This document shows, in pieces, positions 34,228 through 43,982 of a stretch of 64,000 nucleotides of DNA. The position numbers and the translations under genes are program-made. Source of the stretch: Dehalococcoidia bacterium (GTDB lineage: Bacteria; Chloroflexota; Dehalococcoidia; SM23-28-2); NCBI GenBank assembly GCA_030615765.1, contig JAUWYP010000007.1:17281-81280 (forward strand). Reading direction: 5' to 3'. The number at the start of each line of letters is the position of its first letter. Position 1 is the stretch's first letter. The notes below the pieces were generated by a model, which saw nothing but the letters and a program-made list of their open reading frames with translations, was not told the DNA's origin and did not search any database.

Positions 34228-34535
34228 CCAGTCTGTTCTTTAACTGGTCAGCCGCCGTTGAGAGCGACGATCCATCATCACCAACAAGCCTCTTGAGCAG
34301 TGGGGCTAGGTCTTTTGGGGGCGACGCGACCGGTGACTTTTCTTACTCGACGAACGAACTGCCGGGTTTCTTCGGTCCTGGCCGCCGCCCGAACCTCTGC
34401 TGGGGAACGCTCCTGCAGCACTGCTCGGCCCTTTCCTCTGGGCGGTACCCTACCGCCCTCTGAGGAGCAAGAGCGAGCCTTCAGGTATCGATTAGGAACT
34501 GCTTATACAGATTCCGAAGGTTGCTGACGACCTAC
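34228..34535. repeat. About 310-bp dispersed repeat, copy 2
   Basis: Direct-orientation partner of 28253-28567. The minus strand starts with SNLRNLYKQFLIDT and a stop. The palindrome GGGCGGTAGGGTACCGCCC follows, then a 47-codon frame from a GTG at 34421 to 34278 (LQERSPAEVRAAARTEETRQ). Differences from copy 1 in that frame are mostly amino-acid changing, so it is not obviously under selection. 34082-34227 holds the lost tail of the zincin; 34536-34715 shows nothing. Confidence 0.8.
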
Positions 34536-34715
34536 GCAGAGAGGAAATAAGCTAGCACCTCAATAGAGCCTTGCTTTGCTACGGCCTCCGATTGAAGCCT
34601 GTCGAAGGCGGATGGCTCTCTTCTTGGGGGGGACTCAGTCGCTCTATCCCATGAAAGTCAAAAGCCCTAGGGACTTGCAGGCAGGGGAAAAGGTCGGTAG
34701 AATACGAGGCTGAAG

Positions 34716-35750
34716 ATGACGACGCTGATTGTCACCATTCCCGCATACAACGAGCGATCGACTATCGCTGAGGTGATCGGGCAGATTCCCCGCCACATCC
34801 CGGGGATCAACAACGTCCAGGTACTAGTCTTTGACGACGGCTCGACCGATGGCACAGGGCAGATCGCCCATCAGGCCGGTGCCGACGTGATCCTGGCCCA
34901 CAGGCGAAACAAGGGCCTCGCCATCACCTTCCGGGAATGCCTGGATGCGGCCCTCGCCCTGGGGGCCGACATCATCGTAAACACCGACGCCGACAATCAC
35001 TACGACCAGACCCGTATCCCCCAGTTGGTCGAGCCTATCCTTTCGGGGACTGCGGACATCGTCATCGGCTCCCGCGACCTGAACGGGCTGCGGGAGATGG
35101 GCCGGGCGCGCAAATGGGGCAATCGCATCGCCAACTTCCTGTTTTCTTTTCTGTATGGCCTGCCCGCCGGCACCGACGTCTCTTCCGGCTTTCGCGCCTA
35201 TTCTCGCGAGGCCGCTCTGCGCCTTACCGTCACCTCTAGATATACCTATACCCACGAGACCCTGATCGCGGCCAGGGATCACGGTCTGACCATCGTCAGC
35301 AGACTCCTTCCGGCCCGGGACGTGAGCAGGCCTTCCCGGCTGATGTCGAGCGTTGGCTCCCATATTTTGCGGGCGGGCAGCATAGCCGTCCTCAGTTTCG
35401 TGGTACACCGGTTGTTTCGCATTCTGGCCTTGGTTTCGGGGCTGCTAGTGCTGGCCGGCGCGGCTGCCTTCGTCCGCTTCCTCTTCTTGTACTTCAGTTC
35501 CGGCGGCGCTGGCCACATCCAATCCTTGATCGCGGGATCCCTCTTGATCATCCTGGGGATACAGCTTTTGATTGGCAGTTTCTTCGCTGCTGGCCTGGCC
35601 AAGAACCGCCGTCTGTTGGAGGAAATGATCTATCAGCAGCGGCGGCAGAACCATCAGCCTGGGTCTCCACTGGGGCAGCGAGATGCCGATAGACCTGATC
35701 GCGAGATGGTTCCTCCAGAGCTGACCCTTCCCAGCAAGAAGCTCCAATAG
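34716..35750 (+). CDS. GT2 glycosyltransferase (DPM1-like) with C-terminal membrane helices
   Basis: A 344-residue protein. It has a GT-A domain with VTIPAYNERSTIAEVI, FDDGSTDGT and the metal-binding NTDADNHYD, followed by VSSGFRAYSR, typical of polyprenyl-phosphate sugar synthases. Two hydrophobic helices follow (about 235-300). It likely loads a sugar onto a lipid carrier at the inner face of the membrane, supplying the GT39 enzymes of this locus. It is the first gene of the plus-strand part of the glycan cluster. Confidence 0.85.
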   Translation: MTTLIVTIPAYNERSTIAEVIGQIPRHIPGINNVQVLVFDDGSTDGTGQIAHQAGADVILAHRRNKGLAITFRECLDAALALGADIIVNTDADNHYDQTRIPQLVEPILSGTADIVIGSRDLNGLREMGRARKWGNRIANFLFSFLYGLPAGTDVSSGFRAYSREAALRLTVTSRYTYTHETLIAARDHGLTIVSRLLPARDVSRPSRLMSSVGSHILRAGSIAVLSFVVHRLFRILALVSGLLVLAGAAAFVRFLFLYFSSGGAGHIQSLIAGSLLIILGIQLLIGSFFAAGLAKNRRLLEEMIYQQRRQNHQPGSPLGQRDADRPDREMVPPELTLPSKKLQ

Positions 35751-35847
35751 ACGGCGAAGAAAAGGGCTATGAGGCCCTGATGGAAAGAGAGTCGAACAGT
35801 GTAGTATCCGCGATATGGGGCCGAAGTCGGGTGGAGTTACGGGGCGG

Positions 35848-36045
35848 TTTCAGATTTGACTTCATCGGGGCGTCTTTGACGTCGGCCAAGAGTTCACCAA
35901 CTTCCCTCGTTCTGACACTGTTCGTTGCTCTCTTTCTTTTTTCCTATGTCCCGAGCCGAACCGGGAGTGTCTTTGTATCCCCTGACGAGACTCCATGTTC
36001 TCCAGCCGCTGGACCAGGCGTCGCCCGAAACCGGGGAGGAACAAT
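35848..36045 (+). pseudogene. Orphan 5' part of a GT39-type gene
   Basis: One frame reads a membrane helix (LVLTLFVALFLFSYV) followed by VFVSPDET. This parallels the start of the intact GT39 protein at 40031-41761 (LFLIVLSLLAAIPALYL, then VFNSPDETAAFSAA). Just after SPDET the similarity breaks and the flippase-like gene begins at 36058. The remaining about 500 codons are missing. Confidence 0.5.
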
Positions 36046-36057
36046 AGGATTCCTAAT

Positions 36058-37131
36058 ATGCTTGGGCGATTGCTGGGCCTGATCCGTCAGAACCGGCCCT
36101 TGAGGATTGCTCTAGGCCTCGCCGTAGTGGGGGTTATCTTTTACTTCCTGGCCAGTTCCTTAGTCTCGGGCTGGGGAACCTTACAAGAGGAGGAAGTTCG
36201 CCTCAACGCCACCGGTTTGGTAATGAGCGCCCTGCCCCTGGCCTTGGCCATCGTGGTCATTTCCGTTCCCTGGATCTTGTTGCTGCGTCACTTCGCACCC
36301 AAAGCGCCCGTACGGAAAAGCTCCACCTTTGTCGCCTTCATGTACTCCTGGCTGGGCCGATATGTTCCCGGGAGACTCCCCTTCTTCCTGGGCAAGTTCT
36401 ACCTAGCCAGCGCCATCGGCTATCCCAGGCGAGTCTTGATCCCCGTTGTCGTCTACGAAGCTCTTATCCATATTCTCGTGGCGGGCAGCGCTGGTGGATT
36501 CCTTGTCCTCTTGGCCACGGGGATCGAGGTTCAGCGCTATTTCCTGTTGGCGGCCCTTATCTTCGCCTTGGCCCTGGCCCTGATTCTGGCCTTCCCCAGG
36601 CTCCTTGCCCCCTTGCTCAGGCTGAGCGCCCAATTGGTACAGCGCGATAGCCCGGAAACAGTCCCGCCTCTCCCGCGGGGGCAGGTGGTGCGCATCAGTC
36701 TGGTGTACCTCCTGGCCTTGGTGCTTAACGGTCTGGCCCTTCATCTGATCATCAGCTCCATGACTTCTTATTCGCTGGCGGACCTTCCTCTGTCCATCGG
36801 CGCCATTGGCGTAGCAGGGTCCCTCGGTATGCTATCCTTTTTCACGCCCGCGGGCCTGGGCGTTCGAGAGGGGACTCTGGTGGTCATCCTGAGCGTAACG
36901 CTATCCGTAGAGATGGCGGCCCTGGTAGCGATAGCAATGCGGGTTATCGCCACGGCCGTAGATGTCCTGCTGGTGGGGGCAGTTTCGATCTACGACCTGG
37001 GTTGGGGAGACAGATTGATGGGTGTGGTGCTGGGGGCGCCTGTAACCGTCCAGGTTGACGGTGACTTGCCACCTGCCGCAATCAGTCGCGAGGCACAGCC
37101 GGTTAAAAAAGTTCCTAGGGAGCGGAATTAG
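36058..37131 (+). CDS. LPG synthase TM/UPF0104-type flippase-like membrane protein
   Basis: A 357-residue protein with about eight membrane helices and the family signatures MYSWLGRYVPGRLP and FFTPAGLGVREG. It lacks the soluble aminoacyltransferase half of MprF, so it corresponds to the stand-alone TM part found in glycan clusters, where it may flip lipid-linked sugars or act as an accessory to glycosyltransferases. The ATG at 36058 is preferred over 35995, whose extra codons lie in the GT39 relic. It ends 2 nt before the methyltransferase GTG. Confidence 0.8.
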   Translation: MLGRLLGLIRQNRPLRIALGLAVVGVIFYFLASSLVSGWGTLQEEEVRLNATGLVMSALPLALAIVVISVPWILLLRHFAPKAPVRKSSTFVAFMYSWLGRYVPGRLPFFLGKFYLASAIGYPRRVLIPVVVYEALIHILVAGSAGGFLVLLATGIEVQRYFLLAALIFALALALILAFPRLLAPLLRLSAQLVQRDSPETVPPLPRGQVVRISLVYLLALVLNGLALHLIISSMTSYSLADLPLSIGAIGVAGSLGMLSFFTPAGLGVREGTLVVILSVTLSVEMAALVAIAMRVIATAVDVLLVGAVSIYDLGWGDRLMGVVLGAPVTVQVDGDLPPAAISREAQPVKKVPRERN

Positions 37132-37133
37132 AC

Positions 37134-37919
37134 GTGGACTATGGGTGGCCAGGGGGACCGCGAAGATTACAGGGCTACGGCCCTCGATTTATTTCACGGA
37201 GCCGGCTGATCCGTCGCTATGTTAAGCGGATAAGGCCCAATCGAACCCTGGACATAGGGTGCGGTTCCGGTCTTATCACCAAGATGTTGGCTGAAGCATC
37301 TAATCATGTGGTGGCCGTAGACATAAGCCAGGAAGCTATCGACGCGAGCAGAGGGGCCTTGGGCGACGCAACCAATGTTCTTCTGAGGGTGGTGGATGTC
37401 TTCGAGTCGAGGCAGGCCATAACCGATTGGAAGGAATCCTTCGACCTAGTGGTGTTAAGTGAAGTGCTTGAGCACATAGATGATGATGAAAGAGCTCTAA
37501 ATGCTGTATGGGAGCTGCTTGGCGAGAGAGGATGGCTCCTTCTGACTGTTCCCGGCGATCCCAAGCTGTGGACGGTGGAAGACGAGCAAGCAGGGCACGT
37601 CCGCCGCTATACGAGAGAAGAGCTGCGCTCCAAATTAACCAAACGGGGATTTGAAATTGTGCAAATGATCAATTGGGGATTTCCGGTGACAAGGTGGTTG
37701 TATCTTTTAGAGGTTCGCTTACTACTGGCTCGCCGCCCCCGGCAGAGCGACGGCAGAGGGCATCGATTATTCTTACCGTTACTGACTCTGGTCCGTCCAT
37801 TGTTTGCGGCCCTTGCCTATTTAGAACCCATGTTTTCCCGATTCGATCGGGGGGTGGGATACGTCGTGCTGGCGCGAAAGCCCAGAATAACTACTGATCC
37901 AGCTGCTGATGCCAGTTGA
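37134..37919 (+). CDS. SAM-dependent methyltransferase
   Basis: A 261-residue class I methyltransferase with motif I LDIGCGSGLI, the acidic end of strand 2 (VAVDISQEAI), and LVVLSEVLEHIDDD. The C-terminal 60 residues carry a hydrophobic helix (LFLPLLTLVRPLFAALAYL), perhaps for membrane contact. The substrate is unknown, perhaps a glycan or lipid-linked sugar. The GTG start lies 2 nt after the preceding stop, so translation is coupled. Codon usage is more AT-rich than upstream genes. A copy of its last 50 codons lies at 39883-40050. Confidence 0.85.
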   Translation: MDYGWPGGPRRLQGYGPRFISRSRLIRRYVKRIRPNRTLDIGCGSGLITKMLAEASNHVVAVDISQEAIDASRGALGDATNVLLRVVDVFESRQAITDWKESFDLVVLSEVLEHIDDDERALNAVWELLGERGWLLLTVPGDPKLWTVEDEQAGHVRRYTREELRSKLTKRGFEIVQMINWGFPVTRWLYLLEVRLLLARRPRQSDGRGHRLFLPLLTLVRPLFAALAYLEPMFSRFDRGVGYVVLARKPRITTDPAADAS

Positions 37920-37922
37920 TAT

Positions 37923-37954
37923 CCCGCCGTTCACTAGCGGGCGGCTTTTTCTTT
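37923..37954 (+). terminator. Probable intrinsic terminator
   Basis: CCCGC and GCGGG enclose a 9-nt loop and are followed by CGGC and TTTTTCTTT, immediately after the methyltransferase stop. The stem is short (5 bp, extendable with shifted pairing). It marks the end of the plus-strand glycan genes. 37955-38189 shows no gene. Confidence 0.5.
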
Positions 37955-38189
37955 CACTTTGTAAAGCACGTAGGATCTACCGCGAGCGACCTTTTCGAAG
38001 GCGGCACCGTTCTCGATTCGGCGATAATGCTGCGGCAGTTCCCCCGTCACCGTCGTTAGCCAACTGTTGTAGTCCCGTTTCCACCATACGTTCTTGTATA
38101 AGAGGAGCCAACCTGTATGTGTTCAGCCAAAATGAGAGCCTTTCGGGTGTCTTCTAGCCAAGAGAGAGGCTGCCCCCGCATCCACGCCC

Positions 38190-39767
38190 TTAGCTGCCGA
38201 ACCGGGTGGGCACACCGCCGCTTTCCCCTCCTTGACACATGCCCGTGGGAACACGCAGGATGACAATACGTGGTCCCGCCATATCGGCACCCGGACGGAT
38301 CTCATGACGAATGGGGAGTTCAAACACGCGCTCGTAGACTTCCCGTCGCTCCGGATAAGGATCCGACGGTACGAAGTACCGGTCGAAGTTGAAACTGCTG
38401 GCAATGAGGTAGTCACCTTCACAGACGAGCTGCTCAAAGCTGTGCTGGTAGAGGCCGAAGTACTTGGTCACTTCGTACTCCGACCCCAGCGTTGGGGTGT
38501 AGAACTCCTTGACGATCCGAGCACCGGCAGGAATGTTATCCGCAATCCACTGTCTTGCCTCGTGCCTGGTGTCATTCAACGTGAGGGTCCGGTCATATTC
38601 CAAAGCCTGAAGCGCACCCGATGCGAGGACGAGCACGAGCACAACTGATAGCGCTGGAGCCGCGACGCGCCGGAAGGGCACACGGCGAGCCCACTGCAAC
38701 GCATCTGCTGCTAGGCGGCCCGCCAAGGCGGCAGCCACCGGTACGATGGGGATGAGCCATCGTTCCCACCTTACGATCTGCGCAGCAATGAGGGCATAGT
38801 ACGCGAAGAGGAACACGGCCAGAATAGCGTCCTCACGGCGATGTCTGATCAAGGCATAAACGATACCAGCAGCCATGAGCGCGCCCACAGGTGGAGAGGC
38901 GAGGATGAATCGCTCAACGTACCACTTCCACGTGTCGGGGCCCTCCGCCCCCGGGTGACCAATGACGCGATGATGCTCCGCGTTGTACTGCATGGCCGAT
39001 AGGAACTTCTCGAGGTGAATCAGCGCGTATGGGGTCGTTGCCAGGAACGTACATCCTGCCACTAAGAGGATTGCCCCGCAGTTGCGAGCCAATTCTCCAC
39101 CACGCCAGAGCATGGCCGCAGCCATCAACGGCATTAGCACGGACAGGCCCACCGGGTACTTGACCCCGGCGGCCAGCCCGGCGACCACACCGCCGGCAAG
39201 GAGCCAAGAGAACGAACGCGTTTGCAATCCAACAATTGCGGCAATGCCCGCCCCAAGTACTGCCGCAGCCGAGGGAACATCGGTCGTTACCCACTGAGAA
39301 TTCTTAACATGAAGGACATGGACGGCGAGAATTGCGGCGCCCAGAAGGCCTGCTGAACGTCCATAGCTCCTGGACGCGAGTAGGAACACGCCAGCGATCG
39401 AGGCGGTTCCTATGAGGACGGTCACAATTCGCCCAACTAGAAGCTGCCGCGCCTTAACGAGAGTCTCTCTGTCCCCGTCGTAGGCTTGATCAACTAGCGG
39501 TTGCAGGGGTCGTCCTATAGGCTCAAGGGCTGCTTGCAGATAGATGTACAGGGACGGGTAGATGAACCACTGGATATCTGGGTTGCGAGTGACTGCAATG
39601 CGTGCGGCCTGGTCGATGATAGCGGGCTCGTCGTGATGAAATCGCTCGGGGAGCCCCCACGTGATACCGCCATAGGCACGCAGCCCCAGTCCCACGACAA
39701 GTGCGAGCGATAGAAGCAAGAAGATGCCAGCCACGGGGCCAGGCGCAGATACCGTTCTCAAGTTCAT
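38190..39767 (-). CDS. GT39-type membrane glycosyltransferase
   Basis: A 525-residue multi-pass protein with GLPERFHHDEPAIIDQA, the acidic first-loop motif of the GT39/PMT group, and about ten helices. The C-terminal 150 residues are soluble. Reaction: transfer of a sugar from polyprenyl phosphate to an external acceptor (family knowledge). The ATG at 39767 has no strong ribosome-binding site. It is convergent with the methyltransferase gene, with about 270 nt between. Confidence 0.78.
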   Translation of the reverse strand: MNLRTVSAPGPVAGIFLLLSLALVVGLGLRAYGGITWGLPERFHHDEPAIIDQAARIAVTRNPDIQWFIYPSLYIYLQAALEPIGRPLQPLVDQAYDGDRETLVKARQLLVGRIVTVLIGTASIAGVFLLASRSYGRSAGLLGAAILAVHVLHVKNSQWVTTDVPSAAAVLGAGIAAIVGLQTRSFSWLLAGGVVAGLAAGVKYPVGLSVLMPLMAAAMLWRGGELARNCGAILLVAGCTFLATTPYALIHLEKFLSAMQYNAEHHRVIGHPGAEGPDTWKWYVERFILASPPVGALMAAGIVYALIRHRREDAILAVFLFAYYALIAAQIVRWERWLIPIVPVAAALAGRLAADALQWARRVPFRRVAAPALSVVLVLVLASGALQALEYDRTLTLNDTRHEARQWIADNIPAGARIVKEFYTPTLGSEYEVTKYFGLYQHSFEQLVCEGDYLIASSFNFDRYFVPSDPYPERREVYERVFELPIRHEIRPGADMAGPRIVILRVPTGMCQGGESGGVPTRFGS

Positions 39768-39882
39768 ACCGCGTGTCGACGCCGCAAGGAAATGTCGCGC
39801 GCCCGCTGGTACCGCTCAAGAAAAGCGTTGAACCAGTGAGGCGTTCCAGCATAGCAGACGACCGATAGCCCCCGAGCATCGT

Positions 39883-40050
39883 CATCGATTACTGTTACCT
39901 TTACTGACTCTGATCCGTCCATTATTTGCGGCCCTCTCCTATTTCGAATCGATGTTTTCCCACTTGGATCGGGGAGTTGGATACGTAGTGCTAGCGCGAA
40001 AAACAGAGCGGATTCCCCGAATGCCTGCAGCTAGAATTCCTGATCAGTAG
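39883..40050 (+). pseudogene. Orphan 3' end of a methyltransferase gene
   Basis: A plus-strand frame reads HRLLLPLLTLIRPLFAALSY and then FSHLDRGVGYVVLARK to a TAG at 40048-40050. It is a close but diverged match to the C-terminus of the methyltransferase encoded at 37134-37919. No start or catalytic domain precedes it. Its end overlaps the stop of the convergent GT39 gene at 40031. Confidence 0.75.
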
Positions 40051-41761
40051 ACTTCTCTGTGGTCACCATCTTCCACAGCGAGGCGTGTCTTGCGTCAATT
40101 TCGACGGGGACTATTTCAAATCCTTTATGGCTCAGCTCGCGGCGGAGCTCGTCGACGGGCTCCGTTGCAAGGTAGAAGTAGACGGGGTAGCCAAGGCGGT
40201 GCACGCGTCCGGCGGATGAAGCCACTTCTGGTGCAGAAAAGTAGCGCTCGGGATGCTCACCCCACCACCAAGCGGCCACCCGCCGAACGGGGACGACCCA
40301 CTTGTCAAAAACGCCCGTGTAAATTATGGCATTATCCTCAGTCTTTTCAGCGATCGTCTGCCCGTACTCGCTGAATCCCGACGCGTTGCGCCAAGCGATC
40401 TTCCCGAACGGGGTATCATACTGAATCCACAAGGTCGTCATCCCTGAGGCGAGTAGAATGACGGCCAGTACCCCGGCAACCCACGTCCCGCTGAAGCGCG
40501 ACAGAAAAAAGCCTGCGCTTATCGCCAAAACGAGATAGATAACGCTCCAGTGTCGGGCAAATGCGCTCGCCAGCATCGGTTCCGATGCCTGCGCGCCGAA
40601 GCCGCCCGGGTTCGCCCTCGACACAATGAGATAGGCCAGGGCCAACAGGCCCAAGCCCATGGCCCAAGGGGAAATCGTCGCTCCAACTGCCCGTCGGATG
40701 ATGAACACCCCGGCGACACCCAGCATCGTCAACACGGGTGCCAACTGGATGACCTGCCGCAGGACACCGTTTGCGGCCGTTGCGATAGATACCTCTGATG
40801 GGAAAAGGGCGAGCTTGACCGAGAAAAGCACGCGGAGCAGCCCGCTGGCGTCGTCGCCCAATCGTTCTGGAAACCAACGTTCGTTGAAGATTTGGAGCCC
40901 ATAGGTAAAGGGATTCCCAAAGGTCCACCAGTGCAGCAGAGTGGCCGGCAAGAGGAAGAACATCAATTGTGCCGCCGCATAGGTCCCGATGGCTGCTCCC
41001 AGTACCTTCAATGCCAGCGTTCGCTCTCGCCAGGCCAATTGGGCGGCGAAGGCAAGACCTATCAACCCGGTTATGATGGTGTCCTGATAGCGCATTAGCG
41101 ATGCTATCGCGAAGAAAACCGCTCCCGCAAAATACCAGCGCAACGACCGCTTTTGGGCTGCTGTGACAAACCACAGCAGTCCCCAGCTAAGGAAGAGCAA
41201 ATAGGCTGACATGTTGAAGTATACCTGGCTGGCCCACCACCAGGCCGGCAGTGCCAAGACAGGGGCAAGGGTTATTGGGATTCGGCGGCCGGCGGTGAGG
41301 CGATAGATCACCAATCCTAACGCCAGTGCGGTTAAAGCGGGGATTGCAGCCAAGGCTATTTCCGAATTGTCGCCGAATGCCCGTCGCACAATGCCGAGCA
41401 GCAACGGGTGGCCCAGAGGGTAACTGGTGACAGCTCGCCCTCGATAGCTCACATAGCCCCGTTGCTTTATCAAGCCCTCCTCGTCGGCCATCGTAAGCTC
41501 GTCCCGCTCATAGAATCGCCCGGTCTCGGCGAATTGCCGGGCGGCGGAAAATGCTGCTGTCTCGTCGGGACTGTTAAACACGCCGCGGGGTCCAGTTGAG
41601 AGGTACAACGCGGGAATTGCCGCCAGCAGGCTCAGCACGATAAGAAACAACCAGGGCCGAAGCAGTTGACCCGCTAGCGCTGGGAGGATTGCTCCCACTA
41701 GGGTACGTCCCACTGTGCCGATTGCTGACGGCGGTCTGGCAGGGGCGACTGGACGTTCCAA
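40031..41761 (-). CDS. GT39-type membrane glycosyltransferase
   Basis: A 576-residue multi-pass protein with the acidic motif VFNSPDETAAFSAARQF in the first external loop, about eleven helices and a small soluble C-terminus. The start is uncertain: TTG at 41761 (GAGG upstream, 16 nt after the methyltransferase stop) is chosen, while the frame is open to 41860 inside that gene. Probably co-transcribed with the methyltransferase upstream. Donor and acceptor unknown. Confidence 0.75.
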   Translation of the reverse strand: MERPVAPARPPSAIGTVGRTLVGAILPALAGQLLRPWLFLIVLSLLAAIPALYLSTGPRGVFNSPDETAAFSAARQFAETGRFYERDELTMADEEGLIKQRGYVSYRGRAVTSYPLGHPLLLGIVRRAFGDNSEIALAAIPALTALALGLVIYRLTAGRRIPITLAPVLALPAWWWASQVYFNMSAYLLFLSWGLLWFVTAAQKRSLRWYFAGAVFFAIASLMRYQDTIITGLIGLAFAAQLAWRERTLALKVLGAAIGTYAAAQLMFFLLPATLLHWWTFGNPFTYGLQIFNERWFPERLGDDASGLLRVLFSVKLALFPSEVSIATAANGVLRQVIQLAPVLTMLGVAGVFIIRRAVGATISPWAMGLGLLALAYLIVSRANPGGFGAQASEPMLASAFARHWSVIYLVLAISAGFFLSRFSGTWVAGVLAVILLASGMTTLWIQYDTPFGKIAWRNASGFSEYGQTIAEKTEDNAIIYTGVFDKWVVPVRRVAAWWWGEHPERYFSAPEVASSAGRVHRLGYPVYFYLATEPVDELRRELSHKGFEIVPVEIDARHASLWKMVTTEKSTDQEF

Positions 41762-41777
41762 GTTTAATCCTCGCTCG

Positions 41778-42479
41778 CTAGGCCTTCTCCATCTCGACGA
41801 GGAGGTAGCCGCTTGGCCCCTCCCCACCCGACGCATCTCTACGTGCAAGGGCAGCGACAAGAGAGCGGCCAGCTGGGCGGCAAACCCTCCATAGCAGGGC
41901 TGCCACTAAATAGAGGGAGCGGAACCACTGAACTTTCAGCCCCTTTACCCGGCACATGGCAAAGTCGGCGGACTCGGCCAAGGATCGGATCTCGCTCGCC
42001 GTGTAACCGCTCCGAATCGAGTGCTGCCAACGGCGGTTGATCCAGGGCATAAGAAATGCTGGGAGTACGCTGATGTCCTTGTGGGGTACCGACAGCCTGG
42101 CACGACCGCCAGGCCGCAGCACCCTGGCTATCTCCGTCAACATCGTACGGCCATCATCGACATGCTCGAGCACGTCCCACGCCGTGCAGAGATCAAAGCA
42201 ACTGTTCTTGAACGGAAGCCTAGTGCCGTCACATCTGACATACTCGACGTCGTTATAGCCGGCGATTGGCTCTAGATCACAGCCTACTCTGCTGCCGCAG
42301 CCAGACTGTTGGTGCAACCAGAAGCCGTCGTGGCACCCCACGTCCAGTATTCGGGCTGGCGTACTCTCGGTTGGCTCGAATGCACTCGTCAGAATCCATC
42401 GATAGTACGATCCTAGTCGGGTCTCTGTCCGGTCGCGTTTTACACCGCCTCGTTGTGCCAAGGAACTGTTCCAAGACAT
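41778..42479 (-). CDS. SAM-dependent methyltransferase
   Basis: A 233-residue class I methyltransferase with motif I ILDVGCHDGFWLHQ, LCTAWDVLEHVDDG and LRPGGRARLSVPHKD. It has a C-terminal hydrophobic helix (SLYLVAALLWRVC). It probably modifies a glycan or lipid-linked sugar in this cluster. It lies between the GT4 gene (41 nt upstream) and the GT39 gene (16 nt downstream). Confidence 0.82.
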   Translation of the reverse strand: MSWNSSLAQRGGVKRDRTETRLGSYYRWILTSAFEPTESTPARILDVGCHDGFWLHQQSGCGSRVGCDLEPIAGYNDVEYVRCDGTRLPFKNSCFDLCTAWDVLEHVDDGRTMLTEIARVLRPGGRARLSVPHKDISVLPAFLMPWINRRWQHSIRSGYTASEIRSLAESADFAMCRVKGLKVQWFRSLYLVAALLWRVCRPAGRSLVAALARRDASGGEGPSGYLLVEMEKA

Positions 42480-42520
42480 AGGCCCAAAACTTTGCCGGTC
42501 CCCAGAACTCCCCTTCTAAA

Positions 42521-43774
42521 TCAAGAGGCTTGTATACGGACCAAATCACTTCTTCGCCGGCCACCAGATGCGTCAAACAGCGCATCCGCATAACGATCAG
42601 CGACCCGTTGGCTGTCGAACTGCTGCTTGACCCAGCGGCGGCCGCGGACGGCCATCTTGCGCGCCTCACCCGAGGAACTGAGCAGCTCGTTGATGGCTGC
42701 CGCAAGCGCCTCTGAAGAGGCAGGTTCAACCAGAAGGCCAGTCTCCCGATGGCGGATTATATCGCTCGTCCCCCCTACCGCCGTGCCCACGACCAGGCAC
42801 TCCGACGCCATAGCCTCGGCAAATACCACACCGAAGCTTTCCGTATCCCCGCTGGCTGTCTCTATGGACGGTCCAACGAACACGTCGGCCACCGCGTAGT
42901 AGGGGGGAAGTGCCTCCCGCGGTAGGGCACCGACGAAGCGTACGTTCCCGCCCACGCCCTGGCGCTGCGCCTGTGCCTCCAACTGGCTTCGAAGGGGCCC
43001 ATCCCCCACGATAACAAGGGTGGAGTCGGGCAATTCCTTCAACACCTGAGGCATAGCGTCGATGAGATAGCGGACGCCTTTCTTTTCGGCTAGCCGCCCC
43101 ACGAATAGCAGAAAGGGCCCCTTAATCCCCAGGCGTTCCCTCAGGGAGCCGTCGTCTTGGCTTGGCTGAAAGAAGGTAGTGTCCACACCCATGGAGATCA
43201 CATGCACCGGTCGGCTGCCGCTTATGTTCAGCTCTTGAATCTTCTTCGCCAGGGATGTGCTAACCGCCGTGATACCGTCGCAGTGGTTCAGCGTCCACTG
43301 TTTTAATTTCCTCACCAAGGAGCCCTTCAGCGCATAGATGTCGGCACCGTGAGCGGTGATGAGGACCGGAATACCGGTAAGCTGCCTCACCAAAGCCGCC
43401 ACGAAACCTTGCGGGACAACCCAATGGGCATGAATCAGGTCGATGCGCTCCCTCTTCACCAATCGTAGAGTAGCAGCAAGCTCACCAGCAAGGAAGAGAG
43501 GGACCTGTAGCAGGAGCATGCGATTACGTTGGATATTGGGAAGGATCCCGCCGTAGGCGAGCCGTTGCCAGCGGGCGGGCCACATATAGCGGAAGCGGCA
43601 GACGCGCACTCCATCCCAGTCCTCTTCTAGCTGTGCCCCCGGCGCATGGGGAACTAAGGCAGTGACGGAGAAACGGTCGGTGAGCCGGCGGGAAAGTTCG
43701 TACACGAAGGCCGGCTCCGTGTCACCCTTCCAGCGAGGAAAGGTGGAGGCGAGGACGAGCAACTTACGTTTCAT
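42521..43774 (-). CDS. GT4-family glycosyltransferase
   Basis: A 417-residue GT-B protein. The N-terminal domain has LASTFPRWKGDTEPAFV, IHAHWVVPQG and ITAHGADIYAL. The C-terminal donor-binding domain has LLFVGRLAEKKGVRYLIDA and the EX7E region ESFGVVFAEAMASE. A retaining cytosolic enzyme that extends a lipid-linked or free glycan. The ATG at 43774 fits the family N-terminus; an in-frame GTG at 43798 adds 8 residues and is possible. Confidence 0.88.
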   Translation of the reverse strand: MKRKLLVLASTFPRWKGDTEPAFVYELSRRLTDRFSVTALVPHAPGAQLEEDWDGVRVCRFRYMWPARWQRLAYGGILPNIQRNRMLLLQVPLFLAGELAATLRLVKRERIDLIHAHWVVPQGFVAALVRQLTGIPVLITAHGADIYALKGSLVRKLKQWTLNHCDGITAVSTSLAKKIQELNISGSRPVHVISMGVDTTFFQPSQDDGSLRERLGIKGPFLLFVGRLAEKKGVRYLIDAMPQVLKELPDSTLVIVGDGPLRSQLEAQAQRQGVGGNVRFVGALPREALPPYYAVADVFVGPSIETASGDTESFGVVFAEAMASECLVVGTAVGGTSDIIRHRETGLLVEPASSEALAAAINELLSSSGEARKMAVRGRRWVKQQFDSQRVADRYADALFDASGGRRRSDLVRIQAS

Positions 43775-43804
43775 TCCATGCGTAGTCTTGTCTGCCACGA
43801 CAGC

Positions 43805-43895
43805 CCTCGAAACGTCGTGGTTATCTCGCCGTCGTAGTTCACGTCGCCCGGCAGGCCTGGCGTAGCTGTGGGCCTACGTGTAGGCGTCGGCCTCG
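43805..43895 (-). pseudogene. Linker and dockerin-like relic
   Basis: In the gap between the GT4 and dehydrogenase genes, the minus strand reads PTPTRRPTATPGLPGDVNYDGEITT. The Pro/Thr linker plus GDVN-DG-IT is the hallmark start of a type I dockerin calcium-binding repeat. The remaining repeat and the parent protein are absent. Likely a leftover of a secreted protein gene. Confidence 0.4.
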
Positions 43896-43982
43896 CCGGA
43901 CACCCCTATTCTCCGATGTAGGTCACACAGTCGACAGTCCCGTGGGCCCTGGCAAACTGACGTCAAGAGCAAAGGACAACAT

